A stretch of 35,136 nucleotides of DNA from assembly GCA_025463055.1 (NCBI GenBank), contig JAOAPV010000110.1, positions 1 through 35,136 of the forward strand, read 5' to 3'. A program made the translations under genes and the position numbers. Positions 8,813 through 17,848 of the stretch are shown piece after piece (position 1 is the stretch's first letter; each line of letters begins with the position of its first letter). Source of the stretch: Candidatus Acidiferrum typicum. Lineage in GTDB: Bacteria > Acidobacteriota > Terriglobia > Acidiferrales > UBA7541. The notes beneath the pieces are model-generated. The model had not been told where the DNA came from. It saw only the letters and a list, made by a program, of their open reading frames with translations, and did no database searches.

Positions 8813-9715
8813 ATGTTCAAGGGTTGCGGTACGGCATTGGTTACTCCATTTCAGAATGACTTCGTGCTCGATGAAGCTGCATTGCGCCGGCTGGTGCGAC
8901 GTCAAGTCGAGGCCGGAGTCCATTTTCTCGTGCCCTGCGGAACGACCGGCGAAAGCCCCACGCTCACGCGAGACGAGCGCAGACGCGTCGTGGAAATCAC
9001 GTTAGAGGAAGCGCATGGCAAAGTGCCCGTGGTGGCCGGGGCGGGAGGCTATGACACCGCCGAAGTGACGCGTGCCGCGCGCGAGTACGAAGCGATGGGC
9101 GTCAGCGGCATTCTTTCTGTTTCCCCCTACTACAACAAGCCCACGCAGGAAGGCCTGTACCAACATTTTCGCTTCATAGCCGGCGCCGTCTCGCTGCCGA
9201 TTTTGCTATACAACGTCCCCGGCCGCACCGGGGTTAACATTGAGCCCGCTACCGTAAAGCGCCTGTCCGCCATCGACACAATTGTGGGCGTCAAGGAGGC
9301 ATCAGGGAACATTTCGCAAATGGCATCCATCGCCGCGCAGGTGCCAGAGCATTTCGTGGTTCTCTCAGGCGACGACGCCATCACGTTGCCACTATTCGCG
9401 CTCGGCGGGCGTGGCGTGATTTCGGTAGCCTCCAACGAAATCCCCGCCGAAATGGCGAACCTCTGCAATTTTGCTTTAGCAAATGATTTTCCAGCCGCTC
9501 GTGCAATTCACTCGCACTATCTTCCGCTGATGGAGGTCAACTTCGTGGAATCCAATCCGATTCCCGTGAAGGCCGCCATGGCCAAGATGGGTTTGCTGCA
9601 AGCAGTCTGGCGGCTTCCTCTGGTGGCGCCGAGTGCCGGCTCCCTAGGGCGAATCCATTCCGTTCTTGAAACGCTGGGCCTGATCGAGAAAACCTATGCT
9701 GCCGTCGGAGATTGA
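8813..9715 (+). CDS. dapA: DapA, 4-hydroxy-tetrahydrodipicolinate synthase
   Basis: Condenses pyruvate with aspartate semialdehyde through a lysine Schiff base. The 300 residues start MFKGCGTALVTPFQNDF and show GTTGESPTLTRDER (active-site threonines), SPYYNKPTQEGLYQHF, the Tyr in LLYNVPGRTGVNI, and the Schiff-base Lys in TIVGVKEASGNISQM. The (beta/alpha)8 core and C-terminal helices have normal length. The ATG at 8813 follows a clear AAGGAG site (8800-8805); an in-frame ATG at 8783 is poorer. It overlaps dapD by 20 bases. Confidence 0.96.
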   Translation: MFKGCGTALVTPFQNDFVLDEAALRRLVRRQVEAGVHFLVPCGTTGESPTLTRDERRRVVEITLEEAHGKVPVVAGAGGYDTAEVTRAAREYEAMGVSGILSVSPYYNKPTQEGLYQHFRFIAGAVSLPILLYNVPGRTGVNIEPATVKRLSAIDTIVGVKEASGNISQMASIAAQVPEHFVVLSGDDAITLPLFALGGRGVISVASNEIPAEMANLCNFALANDFPAARAIHSHYLPLMEVNFVESNPIPVKAAMAKMGLLQAVWRLPLVAPSAGSLGRIHSVLETLGLIEKTYAAVGD

Positions 9716-10535
9716 GCAACTATTTAACTCTCCTCCGCCGGAGTATACGGAAGAACACCGCCGCACCTTCGAATCATTCAAAAGCGCGTTGAATCGCGGC
9801 GAAGTTCGCGCCGCCGAGCCTGATATAGCATCGAAAAACGGCTGGCGCGTAAACCCATGGGTAAAGAAAGGCATCCTGCTCGGATTTCGCATAGGCAAAG
9901 TGGTCGACATGTCCATCGACCACCTCCGCCAGCCCTTTTTCGACAAGGACACCTACCCGCCCAAAGCAGTCAGCCTCGCAAGCCAAGTGCGAATCGTTCC
10001 AGGTGGATCTAGTATTCGCGACGGAGCTTACGTCGGACGTGGTGTCACGTGCATGCCGCCGATGTTCATCAATGCCGGTGCGTACGTCGATGATGGCACG
10101 ATGATTGACTCGCACGCGTTGATCGGGAGCTGCGCACAAGTCGGGCGGAATTGCCACATCTCCGCAGCCGCGCAAATTGGCGGCGTTCTCGAGCCTATAG
10201 GAAGCCTGCCCGTGATTATTGAGGATGATGTGATGGTTGGCGGGAATTGCGGCGTGTACGAGGGTGTTATCGTGAAGCACCGCGCAGTGCTCGGCAGCGG
10301 CGTGTTATTGAATGGCTCAACCGCCGTATACGATCTTGTGCGCGAACAAATCTACACAGCGACCGATGCTAGCCCCCTCGTGATCCCGGAAGAAGCGGTC
10401 GTCGTTCCCGGCTCGCGCGCCATTTCGCACCCTGCCGGGAAACATTGGAACCTGTCTCTATATACACCCATCATCGTCAAGTATCGCGACGCGAAAACGA
10501 ATGAGCGCGTCCAGTTGGAGAACCTCTTCCGCTAG
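9696..10535 (+). CDS. dapD: DapD, tetrahydrodipicolinate N-succinyltransferase
   Basis: Transfers succinyl from succinyl-CoA to tetrahydrodipicolinate, defining the succinylase branch of lysine synthesis. The 279 residues have an N-terminal helical domain (EIEQLFNSPPPEYTEEHRRTF), then a left-handed beta-helix of hexapeptide repeats from about residue 100 to 210 (VRIVPGGSSIRDGAYVGRGV, MFINAGAYVDDGTMIDSHAL, CHISAAAQIGGVLEP, VMVGGNCGVYEGVIV), and a C-terminal tail. The start lies inside the end of dapA, implying coupled translation. No gene for the aminotransferase, epimerase or lysA follows in this window. Confidence 0.95.
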   Translation: MLPSEIEQLFNSPPPEYTEEHRRTFESFKSALNRGEVRAAEPDIASKNGWRVNPWVKKGILLGFRIGKVVDMSIDHLRQPFFDKDTYPPKAVSLASQVRIVPGGSSIRDGAYVGRGVTCMPPMFINAGAYVDDGTMIDSHALIGSCAQVGRNCHISAAAQIGGVLEPIGSLPVIIEDDVMVGGNCGVYEGVIVKHRAVLGSGVLLNGSTAVYDLVREQIYTATDASPLVIPEEAVVVPGSRAISHPAGKHWNLSLYTPIIVKYRDAKTNERVQLENLFR

Positions 10536-10559
10536 CTCCTGCCTGAACTGCTGTGCAGA

Positions 10560-10820
10560 CTACTCGCTGCCCAGAAACGCGTAGCGGAGGAGAAAGAGTA
10601 CGCTGAGAACCCAAATCAGCGCGCTGATCTCCCGATACTTACCCGTGCCGAGTTTTATAGAGGTGAAGGATAGAAGGCCAAGGCTAAGTCCCGTTGCAAT
10701 GCTGAAAGTAAGGGGCGTAAGAAATGCCGGAAATGCCTCGCTAAAATCGTCCCATCGAACACGCGCGATCGAACCCCACATGAGAGCATCCACCAGGATC
10801 AGCGCAGGAGCCGTAGCCAT
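10560..10820 (-). pseudogene. Remnant of an NCS2/AzgA-type purine permease (C-terminal fragment)
   Basis: About 86 codons match, from memory, the C-terminus of hypoxanthine/guanine permeases (ATAPALILVDALM, WDDFSEAFPAFLT, FSIATGLSLGLLSF, ALIWVLSVLFLLRYAFL). The N-terminal ten or so membrane segments are missing; upstream the reading frame runs into unrelated sequence and then the allantoinase gene on the other strand. Within the fragment the usual four residues between PAFLT and PLTFSIATG (IIMM in relatives) are absent, a 12-base in-frame loss. This looks like a decayed permease that once served the adjoining purine pathway. The rest of 10536-11007 shows nothing else I can identify. Confidence 0.7.
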
Positions 10821-11007
10821 ATTCAGGTGCGGCTCGCTTTTTAGCCCACAACCCAACACATGGAGCGGCAAGCACCTCCCGTCCCCGCGGCTCACGGAAG
10901 GCATCTGTTCGATGGAATCGGACCGCCTTCAAGGATTGGTCGGCGGGCAATCCTGCTGTACTCTCGTACCGATCCGTTTGTGTCCCTCACGAGGAAATTC
11001 GGCATTT

Positions 11008-12381
11008 ATGGCTGTGCAAGCCTTCACATCGTCTCGAGTAGTCGTCCCAGGAAAAATCGGAGCTTTCGCGGTGCTGGTTGAAGGGGAACAAATTGTTGGT
11101 GTTGTTCCTCGCAAGGATATCCCGCTGTCCGTTTCCGTCACGGATTTTGGAGACTTGGCTATTCTTCCGGGCTTGGTGGACTCCCACATTCACATCAATG
11201 AGCCAGGAAGAACGGAGTGGGAGGGCTTTCGCACCGCAACGCGAGCGGCGGCTGCGGGCGGGTACACAATGTTGGTGGACATGCCTCTAAATTGCGTGCC
11301 GGCCACTACTTCACCGGAAGCTCTGGAAGCAAAACGAAAGGCTGCGCAAGGTCAGTGCCAAGTGGATTGGGCGGTGTGGGGAGGGCTGGTTGCTGACAAT
11401 CTCAATCAGATCGCTCCCCTCGTATCTGCCGGCGTATCCGGCTTTAAGTGTTTCTTGATCCACCCCGGGATCGACGAATTCACGATGGTGAACGAAGAAC
11501 AGTTGCGTAAGGCTCTTCCGAAACTGAAGAAATCAGGATTGCCTCTGCTCGTTCACGCGGAGCTGCCGGGACCCATCGCTTCCGCGACAGAGGGATTAAT
11601 GCAAGCAGACTGGGGCGCGTATAAGACGTATCTGAAATCGCGACCGGACGAAGCGGAACTCAACGCCATCGAACTGATGGTCAGTTTATGCGAGGAAAGC
11701 GGATGCCAGATCCACGTTGTGCATCTTTCGACGGCCAAAGCCCTGGCGATGTTACAAGACGCAAAGCGCCGAGGACTCCCCATCACTGTGGAAACGTGCC
11801 CGCACTACCTTCATCTGTGTTCCGAAGAGATACCCAACGGAGCGACGCTGAATAAGTGCGCGCCGCCAATCCGCAATCGCGAGAACCGCGAAGCGCTCTG
11901 GCAGGGGCTTCGCGAAGGGATAATTGACCTCGTGGCGACTGATCATTCTCCGTGCCCGCCCGCAATGAAGCAGCTGGAACGCGGAGACTTCCGGTCCGCA
12001 TGGGGCGGAATTCCGAGCGTGTCGCTGGCCCTCTCTTTGATGTGGACGGAGGCCCGCCGCAGAGGTTTTTCTCTTGTTGATATCGGACGTTGGATGGCGG
12101 AAGGCCCGGCGCAACTAGTCGGCATGCGAGAACGAAAGGGCCGCCTCGCCGCGGGCTTTAACGCCGACATGGTGGTGTTTGATCCGGAATCAGAATGGGC
12201 GGTCACCGCCGCTGAACTCCACTACCGCCATGCGATATCACCGTATCTAGGGAAACGCATGAGGGGAAAAGTTTTGATGACGTTCCTGCGTGGCACGTGT
12301 GTTTACGATAAGGGAAGTTTCCCCAACCAACCAGCTGGCCGCGAATACACTCGCGAAACTTTTGCTGCGCATCCTAATTAA
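11008..12381 (+). CDS. allB: Allantoinase (cyclic amidohydrolase)
   Basis: Hydrolyses allantoin to allantoate. The 457 residues show dihydroorotase/hydantoinase-type metal sites: the two His in VDSHIHINEPGRTEWEGF, the carboxylated Lys in GVSGFKCFLIHPG, His in LLVHAELPGP, His in HVVHLSTAKAL, and Asp in VATDHSPCPPAMK. GRTEWEGF and the DHSPCPP block are typical of allantoinase rather than dihydropyrimidinase. The ATG at 11008 begins the family-like N-terminus MAVQAFTSSRVVVPG with a GAGG element about 13 bases upstream; the longer in-frame reading back to 10645 has no support. It starts the purine cluster, 113 bases before the xanthine dehydrogenase genes. Confidence 0.92.
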   Translation: MAVQAFTSSRVVVPGKIGAFAVLVEGEQIVGVVPRKDIPLSVSVTDFGDLAILPGLVDSHIHINEPGRTEWEGFRTATRAAAAGGYTMLVDMPLNCVPATTSPEALEAKRKAAQGQCQVDWAVWGGLVADNLNQIAPLVSAGVSGFKCFLIHPGIDEFTMVNEEQLRKALPKLKKSGLPLLVHAELPGPIASATEGLMQADWGAYKTYLKSRPDEAELNAIELMVSLCEESGCQIHVVHLSTAKALAMLQDAKRRGLPITVETCPHYLHLCSEEIPNGATLNKCAPPIRNRENREALWQGLREGIIDLVATDHSPCPPAMKQLERGDFRSAWGGIPSVSLALSLMWTEARRRGFSLVDIGRWMAEGPAQLVGMRERKGRLAAGFNADMVVFDPESEWAVTAAELHYRHAISPYLGKRMRGKVLMTFLRGTCVYDKGSFPNQPAGREYTRETFAAHPN

Positions 12382-12494
12382 GCATTCAAAACCCGTTCTA
12401 TTTCGGTCACAATATCGCCGAAATATCGGCTCTAAGGACTTTGTCACCGGAGCCAGTTCGCGTGCGCTTCTGCGCGTACTGCGAAGGAGTGAAA

Positions 12495-14771
12495 TTGACT
12501 GAGTCGGAAGAAACGATCATCGGCACCTCGGTTCCTCGCAAGGAAGGCCGTGACAAAGTTACCGGAGCAGCCCGGTATGTCGACGACATTCGGTTGCCCG
12601 GCATGCTGTACGGCGCCACCGTTCGCAGCAAAATTGCGCGAGGCAAAATCAAAAGGATTTCCTTCAGTCCCGAAATCGATTGGAACGAGTACGTCATTGC
12701 TACGGCCAAGGACGTTCCTGGGAAGAATTGCATTGCCCTGATCCTGGATGACCAGCCGTGCCTGGTGGACGGTGTCATCAATCATCCCGAAGAACCCGTC
12801 GTTCTCATAGCCCATCCGGATAAACACGCACTCGCGAAAGCTGTCGAAGGCGTTGTCATCGAATCTGATCCACTTCCAGCGATCTATTCGATGGAAGGGA
12901 GCGAGAAACAAAGCGAGATCATTTGGGGCACGGACAATATCTTTAAGAGTTTTCTGATTGAAAAAGGCGATGTCGATCGAGTTTGGGCAGAGGCTGATTT
13001 TATCGTCGAAGGCGAGTACTTCACGGGCGCGCAGGAGCATCTCTACATTGAAAATAACGGGATGATTGCCGTCTTCGACTCTGTCGCAGGCGTCACCGTC
13101 TGGGGCTCGCTTCAATGCCCTTTTTATGTACACAAAGCCTTGATGGCCCTTTGCGGACTCCCAGAAGAAAAAATCCGCGTTGTGCAACTGGAAACTGGGG
13201 GAGCTTTCGGAGGCAAAGAAGAATACCCGTCCATGATTGCTGGGCACGCCTCAATATTAGCCATGAAATCTGGACGCCCGGTGAAGATTGTTTACGATCG
13301 CCTGGAAGACATGGTTGCCACTACGAAGCGGCATCCGTCGAGGACGCGGCATCGCACAGCGCTGCGCAAAGACGGAAAGATCCTGGGCGGCGAAATCGAC
13401 TTCACCATCGACGGCGGCGCCTACGCCACTCTTTCCTCAGTCGTTCTTTCACGTGGCACGATTCACGCGGGCGGTCCTTATCTTTGGCCGAGCGTCCGAA
13501 TTCGCTCCAAAGCGGTGGCGACGAACACGCCACCCCACGGTGCGTTTCGCGGATTCGGCGCCCCGCAGAGCCTATTTGCCATGGAACGTCATATGGACCG
13601 CATTGCTAAGATCGTTGGCCTTAGTCCGGTCGAAATCCGTCGGCGCAATTTTTTGCAGCCGGGGCAAACGACAACAACAGAACAAGTGATCCGCGAACCA
13701 ATCAATCTTTCAGATCTATTGGATAAATCTTTGGCGCACGCTAGCTATAAAGCAAAAAAGGAGAATTTCGCTCGCGAAAACAAAACCAGCTCCATTAAAA
13801 AAGGGATGGGAATCGCTGCCTTCTTGCACGGTGCAGGATTTACCGGCTCCGGTGAACGCTATTTAGACTCTGTCGTCGGAATGGAGGGAACAGCGGATGG
13901 GAGCGTTCGCATCCTGGTATCCAGCACGGAATTTGGTCAGGGGACGAACACCGTTCTATGTCAGATCGCTGCCGAGGCCCTTGGGATTCCTTATGAATCC
14001 GTAACCATCGCGCAGGCTGACACAACAATCGTCCCGAATAGCGGGCCCACAGTGGCTTCACGAACGGCCATGATCGTCGGAAACTTGGTTCGCTCCGCGG
14101 CGATTGGATTAAAACAAACATTGCAATTGGATGGAACTCTCAAAAAGACCTTTAAACCTGCAGAATTTGGCGCTGCATGCCGCAAGTATGTAGCGGAGAA
14201 AGGCCTCCTCCGTTCTCTGGCCCGCTATAACTCCCCTGAAGGCGTCTACTGGGACGACGTGACGTACAAAGGAGAAGCCTATGCAGCGTACGCGTGGGCT
14301 GTCTATGTCGCCGAAGTGTCCGTTGATCTAACGACCTATGCTGCTAAGGTAGAGAACTTCGTCGCGCTGCAGGAGATTGGCAAGGTACTGCATCCAGTCC
14401 TAGCCGAAGGCCAGATCATCGGCGGGATCGCGCAGGCGATAGGTCTCGCGCTGTACGAAAAGGTTCTCTGGCAAAACGGCCGAATGCTGAACGGGCAGAT
14501 GACAAACTACATCATGCCCGCCTCCTGCGATCTACCCCCCATTCGGGTAGTTTTTGAAGAGATTGGAAATCCGCACGGGGCCTACGGCGCTAAGGGCATC
14601 GGAGAGCTTCCCATGGACGGACCCGCCCCAGCCATTCTCAATGCGATAGTCGACGCCCTCGGCGTTCCGTTTGATTCGATACCCCTGTTACCCGAAGACA
14701 TCCTGGAAGCCATAACTCGTCGTGTTCAATCTCGGCAACAGATAACGTCGCCGCAGGAGTCTCCTTGCTGA
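12495..14771 (+). CDS. xdhA: Xanthine dehydrogenase, molybdopterin-binding subunit
   Basis: Large molybdenum-cofactor subunit that oxidises hypoxanthine and xanthine to urate. About 758 residues with the aldehyde oxidase/xanthine dehydrogenase hammerhead domain at the N-terminus (VTGAARYVDDIRLPGMLYGA) and cofactor segments ETGGAFGGKEEYPSMIAG, NTPPHGAFRGFGAPQSLFAME, STEFGQGTNTVLCQIAAEALG and YGAKGIGELPMDGPAPAI; the last contains the catalytic Glu. The TTG at 12495 is preferred because AAGGAG sits 5 bases upstream; another in-frame TTG at 12441 would add 18 residues without a ribosome site. The stop overlaps the iron-sulfur subunit start. Substrate is inferred from the uricase and allantoinase neighbours. 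Confidence 0.9.
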   Translation: MTESEETIIGTSVPRKEGRDKVTGAARYVDDIRLPGMLYGATVRSKIARGKIKRISFSPEIDWNEYVIATAKDVPGKNCIALILDDQPCLVDGVINHPEEPVVLIAHPDKHALAKAVEGVVIESDPLPAIYSMEGSEKQSEIIWGTDNIFKSFLIEKGDVDRVWAEADFIVEGEYFTGAQEHLYIENNGMIAVFDSVAGVTVWGSLQCPFYVHKALMALCGLPEEKIRVVQLETGGAFGGKEEYPSMIAGHASILAMKSGRPVKIVYDRLEDMVATTKRHPSRTRHRTALRKDGKILGGEIDFTIDGGAYATLSSVVLSRGTIHAGGPYLWPSVRIRSKAVATNTPPHGAFRGFGAPQSLFAMERHMDRIAKIVGLSPVEIRRRNFLQPGQTTTTEQVIREPINLSDLLDKSLAHASYKAKKENFARENKTSSIKKGMGIAAFLHGAGFTGSGERYLDSVVGMEGTADGSVRILVSSTEFGQGTNTVLCQIAAEALGIPYESVTIAQADTTIVPNSGPTVASRTAMIVGNLVRSAAIGLKQTLQLDGTLKKTFKPAEFGAACRKYVAEKGLLRSLARYNSPEGVYWDDVTYKGEAYAAYAWAVYVAEVSVDLTTYAAKVENFVALQEIGKVLHPVLAEGQIIGGIAQAIGLALYEKVLWQNGRMLNGQMTNYIMPASCDLPPIRVVFEEIGNPHGAYGAKGIGELPMDGPAPAILNAIVDALGVPFDSIPLLPEDILEAITRRVQSRQQITSPQESPC

Positions 14772-15265
14772 ATCCTCGCCTGCCCGACGGCACGAGACTG
14801 GAAATCTCCCTGACCGTGAATGGTGCGGCTCGAACCATTCATGCCTATCCGATGACGAGACTTCTCGATGTACTGCGTGAGGAACTTAATCTCACCGGCA
14901 CAAAGGAAGGCTGTGGCGAGGGTGAGTGCGGGTCATGTTCCATCCTGATGGACGGCTTCTTGGTAAATAGCTGCTTGATTCCTGCACTGCAGGCAAACGG
15001 AACGAGCATTGTCACGATTGAAGGCCTGGCAAATGACAATCGATTACATCCCCTCCAGAAGGCCTTCCTCGAATGTGGTGCGGCACAATGCGGAATATGC
15101 ACTCCCGGCATGATTCTGGCTGCACTGCATCTTCTTGACAAAATTCCGCAGCCTTCTCTCGACGAAATTCGCGAAGGGCTTTCGGGAAATCTTTGCCGCT
15201 GCACCGGATACTTCCAGATTTTTGAAGCGGTAGCCAAACTTTCGCGAAACGGGGTGGCGGATTGA
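14765..15265 (+). CDS. xdhC: Xanthine dehydrogenase, 2Fe-2S subunit
   Basis: Small electron-transfer subunit with two [2Fe-2S] clusters. The 166 residues have the plant-ferredoxin-like domain with cysteines in GCGEGECGSCSILMDG and NSC, and the C-terminal helical domain with AAQCGICTPGMILAAL and GNLCRCTGYFQIF. All eight cluster cysteines appear to be present. TTG at 14765 follows AGGAG (14755-14759) and overlaps the stop of the upstream subunit by 7 bases. Gene naming of xanthine dehydrogenase subunits differs between organisms; the E. coli XdhABC style is used here. Confidence 0.9.
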   Translation: MLNPRLPDGTRLEISLTVNGAARTIHAYPMTRLLDVLREELNLTGTKEGCGEGECGSCSILMDGFLVNSCLIPALQANGTSIVTIEGLANDNRLHPLQKAFLECGAAQCGICTPGMILAALHLLDKIPQPSLDEIREGLSGNLCRCTGYFQIFEAVAKLSRNGVAD

Positions 15266-16140
15266 GGGCCAATCCCACCGAATACGAACTCGTCGCACCT
15301 GGCACGTTACAAGAAGCCCTCGCCTTGCACGCCAGCGAGCCAGGATCGTGGCTGCCTATTGCCGGTGGTACTGACCTAATGGTCCTTTATGCCGCCGGCA
15401 GATTGCAGTCCCGGAAGCTGATCAGCATCGCAGCGCTACGCGAGTTGCGAAACATAGAGGTCGCTTCCGCTGAGGTGCGCGTTGGGGCCGGCTGCACCTA
15501 CACTGATTTGCGCCAGCACCCGGTGATCACAAAAGAATTCCCCTTACTGGCCCGGGCGGCTGCCTGGACGGGAGGAATCGCAAATCAAAACCGCGGAACA
15601 TTGGGAGGCAATATCGCGAACGCCTCGCCGGCAGGCGATTCTTTGCCGGTATTGCTCGCCTATGACGCGGACCTCATCCTAGTGTCGGCAAGCGGGGAAA
15701 GGCGAATTCCCTACCGGACCTTTCACACTGGCTACAAGAAAACTTTGCTTGCCCCCGACGAATTGATCCACAGCATCTGCATGCCTAGAAATCTGTCGGG
15801 TTACAAGTGCTACGCAAGAAAGGTTGGAGCGCGCAATGCCCAAGCCATTTCGAAGGTATTTCTAGCCGCGATGGTGCGCATCTCAAACGCAACGATCAAG
15901 GATATCCGGCTTGCAGCGGGCAGTGTTGGACCGGTCCCAATTCGATTAGCTGGAACCGAACGCGCCTTAGCAGGCCAACCTATCAACGACTCTCTGCTTG
16001 AATTAGCGGGCAAAGTCATGGCCGAAGAGATTCAGCCAATCGACGACATTCGCTCGACGGCGGGATACCGCACCGTGGTACTACGCAACTTACTAGGCGA
16101 GTTCTTGCAGAGCCTGCCAGGCGCAAGGTTTGCGTCGTGA
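15262..16140 (+). CDS. xdhB: Xanthine dehydrogenase, FAD-binding subunit
   Basis: FAD subunit that passes electrons from the iron-sulfur centres to NAD. The 292 residues show the FAD-binding signatures LPIAGGTDLMVLY near residue 35 and QNRGTLGGNIANASPAGDSLP near 110, and a C-terminal CO-dehydrogenase flavoprotein domain. The start is TTG at 15262, sharing TTGA with the preceding stop. Separate Mo, FeS and FAD polypeptides in this order make a complete enzyme; an XdhC-type cofactor-insertion chaperone is not present in the window. Confidence 0.9.
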   Translation: MRANPTEYELVAPGTLQEALALHASEPGSWLPIAGGTDLMVLYAAGRLQSRKLISIAALRELRNIEVASAEVRVGAGCTYTDLRQHPVITKEFPLLARAAAWTGGIANQNRGTLGGNIANASPAGDSLPVLLAYDADLILVSASGERRIPYRTFHTGYKKTLLAPDELIHSICMPRNLSGYKCYARKVGARNAQAISKVFLAAMVRISNATIKDIRLAAGSVGPVPIRLAGTERALAGQPINDSLLELAGKVMAEEIQPIDDIRSTAGYRTVVLRNLLGEFLQSLPGARFAS

Positions 16141-16649
16141 ATCACGTTCTATCCCGCTGGAACCTTTTGTCGGTGGACCAAGCCGCGAAGGAGATACTTC
16201 CGTGTTGTGGATCTCGGGCTTGGGCAAGCAGCATGGTCTCTAGCCGTCCAGTGCAAGATGTAGCCACTCTGCTGGCGACTTCCGATAGAATCTGGCGCGA
16301 GCTCAGTGCAGCGAATTGGTTGGAGGCGTTTCGCAGTCATCCCCGAATCGGTGAGACCCGGGGACCCCGAGGAGCCTCGGTTCAGTCTCGGCATTGGTCA
16401 GCGCAAGAGCAAAGTCACGCTACGGAAAGCGACGATGCGCTAAGACAGGCTCTTGCAGAAGCAAATCGTGAATACGAACAGAGATTTCATAGGCTTTTCA
16501 TCATTTGCGCGATGGGGAAATCCGCCGACGAAATCCTGGCGAATCTCCGCCAAAGGCTGAACAATGACGAAGCCACAGAATTACAAGAAGCGGCCGAGCA
16601 GCAGCGGCAGATCGCGCAGATCCGATTAAGAAAATGGCTGGCGGAATAG
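16137..16649 (+). CDS. uraD: OHCU decarboxylase
   Basis: Decarboxylates 2-oxo-4-hydroxy-4-carboxy-5-ureidoimidazoline stereospecifically to (S)-allantoin. The 170 residues are all-helical with the family motif FRSHPRIGETRG, which holds the catalytic His, and the WSAQEQSHA segment (Glu/Gln/Ser substrate contacts). GTG at 16137 overlaps the previous stop (GTGA). The gene overlaps the HIU hydrolase by 16 bases; the two enzymes act in succession and are fused in plants. Confidence 0.9.
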   Translation: MNHVLSRWNLLSVDQAAKEILPCCGSRAWASSMVSSRPVQDVATLLATSDRIWRELSAANWLEAFRSHPRIGETRGPRGASVQSRHWSAQEQSHATESDDALRQALAEANREYEQRFHRLFIICAMGKSADEILANLRQRLNNDEATELQEAAEQQRQIAQIRLRKWLAE

Positions 16650-16990
16650 ATCGCATTTCAACGCACGTCTTGGACACCGCACTGGGCAGACCGGCTGCGC
16701 GTGTTCCTGTGCGCCTGGAACATCAGCAAAAAGACGGCCGCTGGCTAACCCTGGGATCCTCCACAACGGATGCTGACGGCCGCTGCGCACAAATGCTTGC
16801 GCAGTCTCAACCGGTTGCAGAAGGCCTATACCGCCTTGTTTTCGATGCCGCAACCTACTACGCGGCACAGAGTGTAGCGGGTCTTTACCCGGTAGTAGAG
16901 ATTACCTTCGAAGCGCGGAAGGGCGATTCCCAATTCCATATCCCGTTGCTGTTGAGTCCTAACGGTTACACGACGTATCGAGGAAGTTGA
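16634..16990 (+). CDS. uraH: 5-hydroxyisourate hydrolase (transthyretin-like)
   Basis: Hydrolyses 5-hydroxyisourate, the direct product of uricase, to OHCU. The 118 residues start MAGGIDRISTHVLDTALGRPA, with the active-site His in STHVLD, Arg in DADGRCAQ, His in FHIPLLLSPNGYTTYRGS, and the C-terminal YRGS tetrapeptide that separates this enzyme from true transthyretin. The ATG at 16634 lies inside the end of the decarboxylase gene. Confidence 0.95.
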   Translation: MAGGIDRISTHVLDTALGRPAARVPVRLEHQQKDGRWLTLGSSTTDADGRCAQMLAQSQPVAEGLYRLVFDAATYYAAQSVAGLYPVVEITFEARKGDSQFHIPLLLSPNGYTTYRGS

Positions 16991-16994
16991 CGCA

Positions 16995-17843
16995 ATGCCG
17001 CAATTAGCTGAGAACCGCTACGGGAAATCTCGCGTCCGCCTGGTCCGCGTCAATCGGCAAGCGGCCATTCATGAATTTGAGGAATGGAGCATCGAAGTTC
17101 TGCTGCGCGGCGATTTCTTGAGCTGTTTCGCCGAAGGGGACAACAGCAAAATCCTCCCGACCGACACGATGAAGAATACCGTGTACTTTCTGGCGCGAAA
17201 GTCTTCTGCAACATGCATCGAAGAATTTTCTAAAGAATTGATCGAGTATCTTCTGACCCACAACCCGCAGATTTCGGCCGCGGAAGTTAAGATCGAGGAA
17301 AAGTCTTGGCAGCACTTGAACACCGAAGGGAAGTCTCACCCAACCACGTTCGTCCAAGCAGGAAGCGAGGTGCAAACGACGCGCATCATTCGAAAACGTG
17401 GGGAAGACTTCCAGATAGAATCCGGCCTGTCGGATCTCGTTCTGATGAAGACAGCTGGATCTGCATTTGAAGGATACGTTCATGACCCGCTCACGACCTT
17501 GCCTGAAGCGAAAGATCGCCTTTTCGGCACCAGCCTTCGCGCGAGCTGGACGTACCTTTCAAACAAACTCCCGTTCACGGCCGTGCGTAATTCAATTCGC
17601 GAATCTCTCCTGACCGCATTTGCATCGCATCAAAGCAAATCCGTGCAGCACACCTTATATGCGATGGCAGAATGCGCTCTTGCGGCCGCTCCGCAAATTT
17701 CCGAGATCACCCTCACTATGCCAAATAAACACTGTCTGCTCGTAGACCTGTCGCGCTTCGGCCAAGATAATCCAAACCACATCTTCGTGCCGATAGACGA
17801 TCCGCATGGAACCATTGAAGCGCGCGTCTGCCGGGGAAATTAG
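16995..17843 (+). CDS. uox: Urate oxidase (uricase)
   Basis: Cofactor-free oxidase that turns urate into 5-hydroxyisourate and hydrogen peroxide. The 282 residues consist of two tandem T-fold domains. The catalytic Lys-Thr pair is visible as Lys11 in YGKSRVRL and the Thr of ILPTDTMKNTVYFLA near residue 58. The conserved His is in NPNHIFVPIDDPHG, and the urate-stacking Phe is likely that in AGSAFEGYVHD. Gln in SVQHTLYAMAE is also conserved. The ATG at 16995 is 4 bases after the HIU hydrolase stop. No catalase accompanies it in the window. Confidence 0.95.
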   Translation: MPQLAENRYGKSRVRLVRVNRQAAIHEFEEWSIEVLLRGDFLSCFAEGDNSKILPTDTMKNTVYFLARKSSATCIEEFSKELIEYLLTHNPQISAAEVKIEEKSWQHLNTEGKSHPTTFVQAGSEVQTTRIIRKRGEDFQIESGLSDLVLMKTAGSAFEGYVHDPLTTLPEAKDRLFGTSLRASWTYLSNKLPFTAVRNSIRESLLTAFASHQSKSVQHTLYAMAECALAAAPQISEITLTMPNKHCLLVDLSRFGQDNPNHIFVPIDDPHGTIEARVCRGN

Positions 17844-17848
17844 AGCTT

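Noticed and set aside
10645-11007. N-terminal extension of allantoinase
   Set aside because: The extra 121 residues lie opposite the permease remnant and have no family similarity; the ATG at 11008 gives the normal length.
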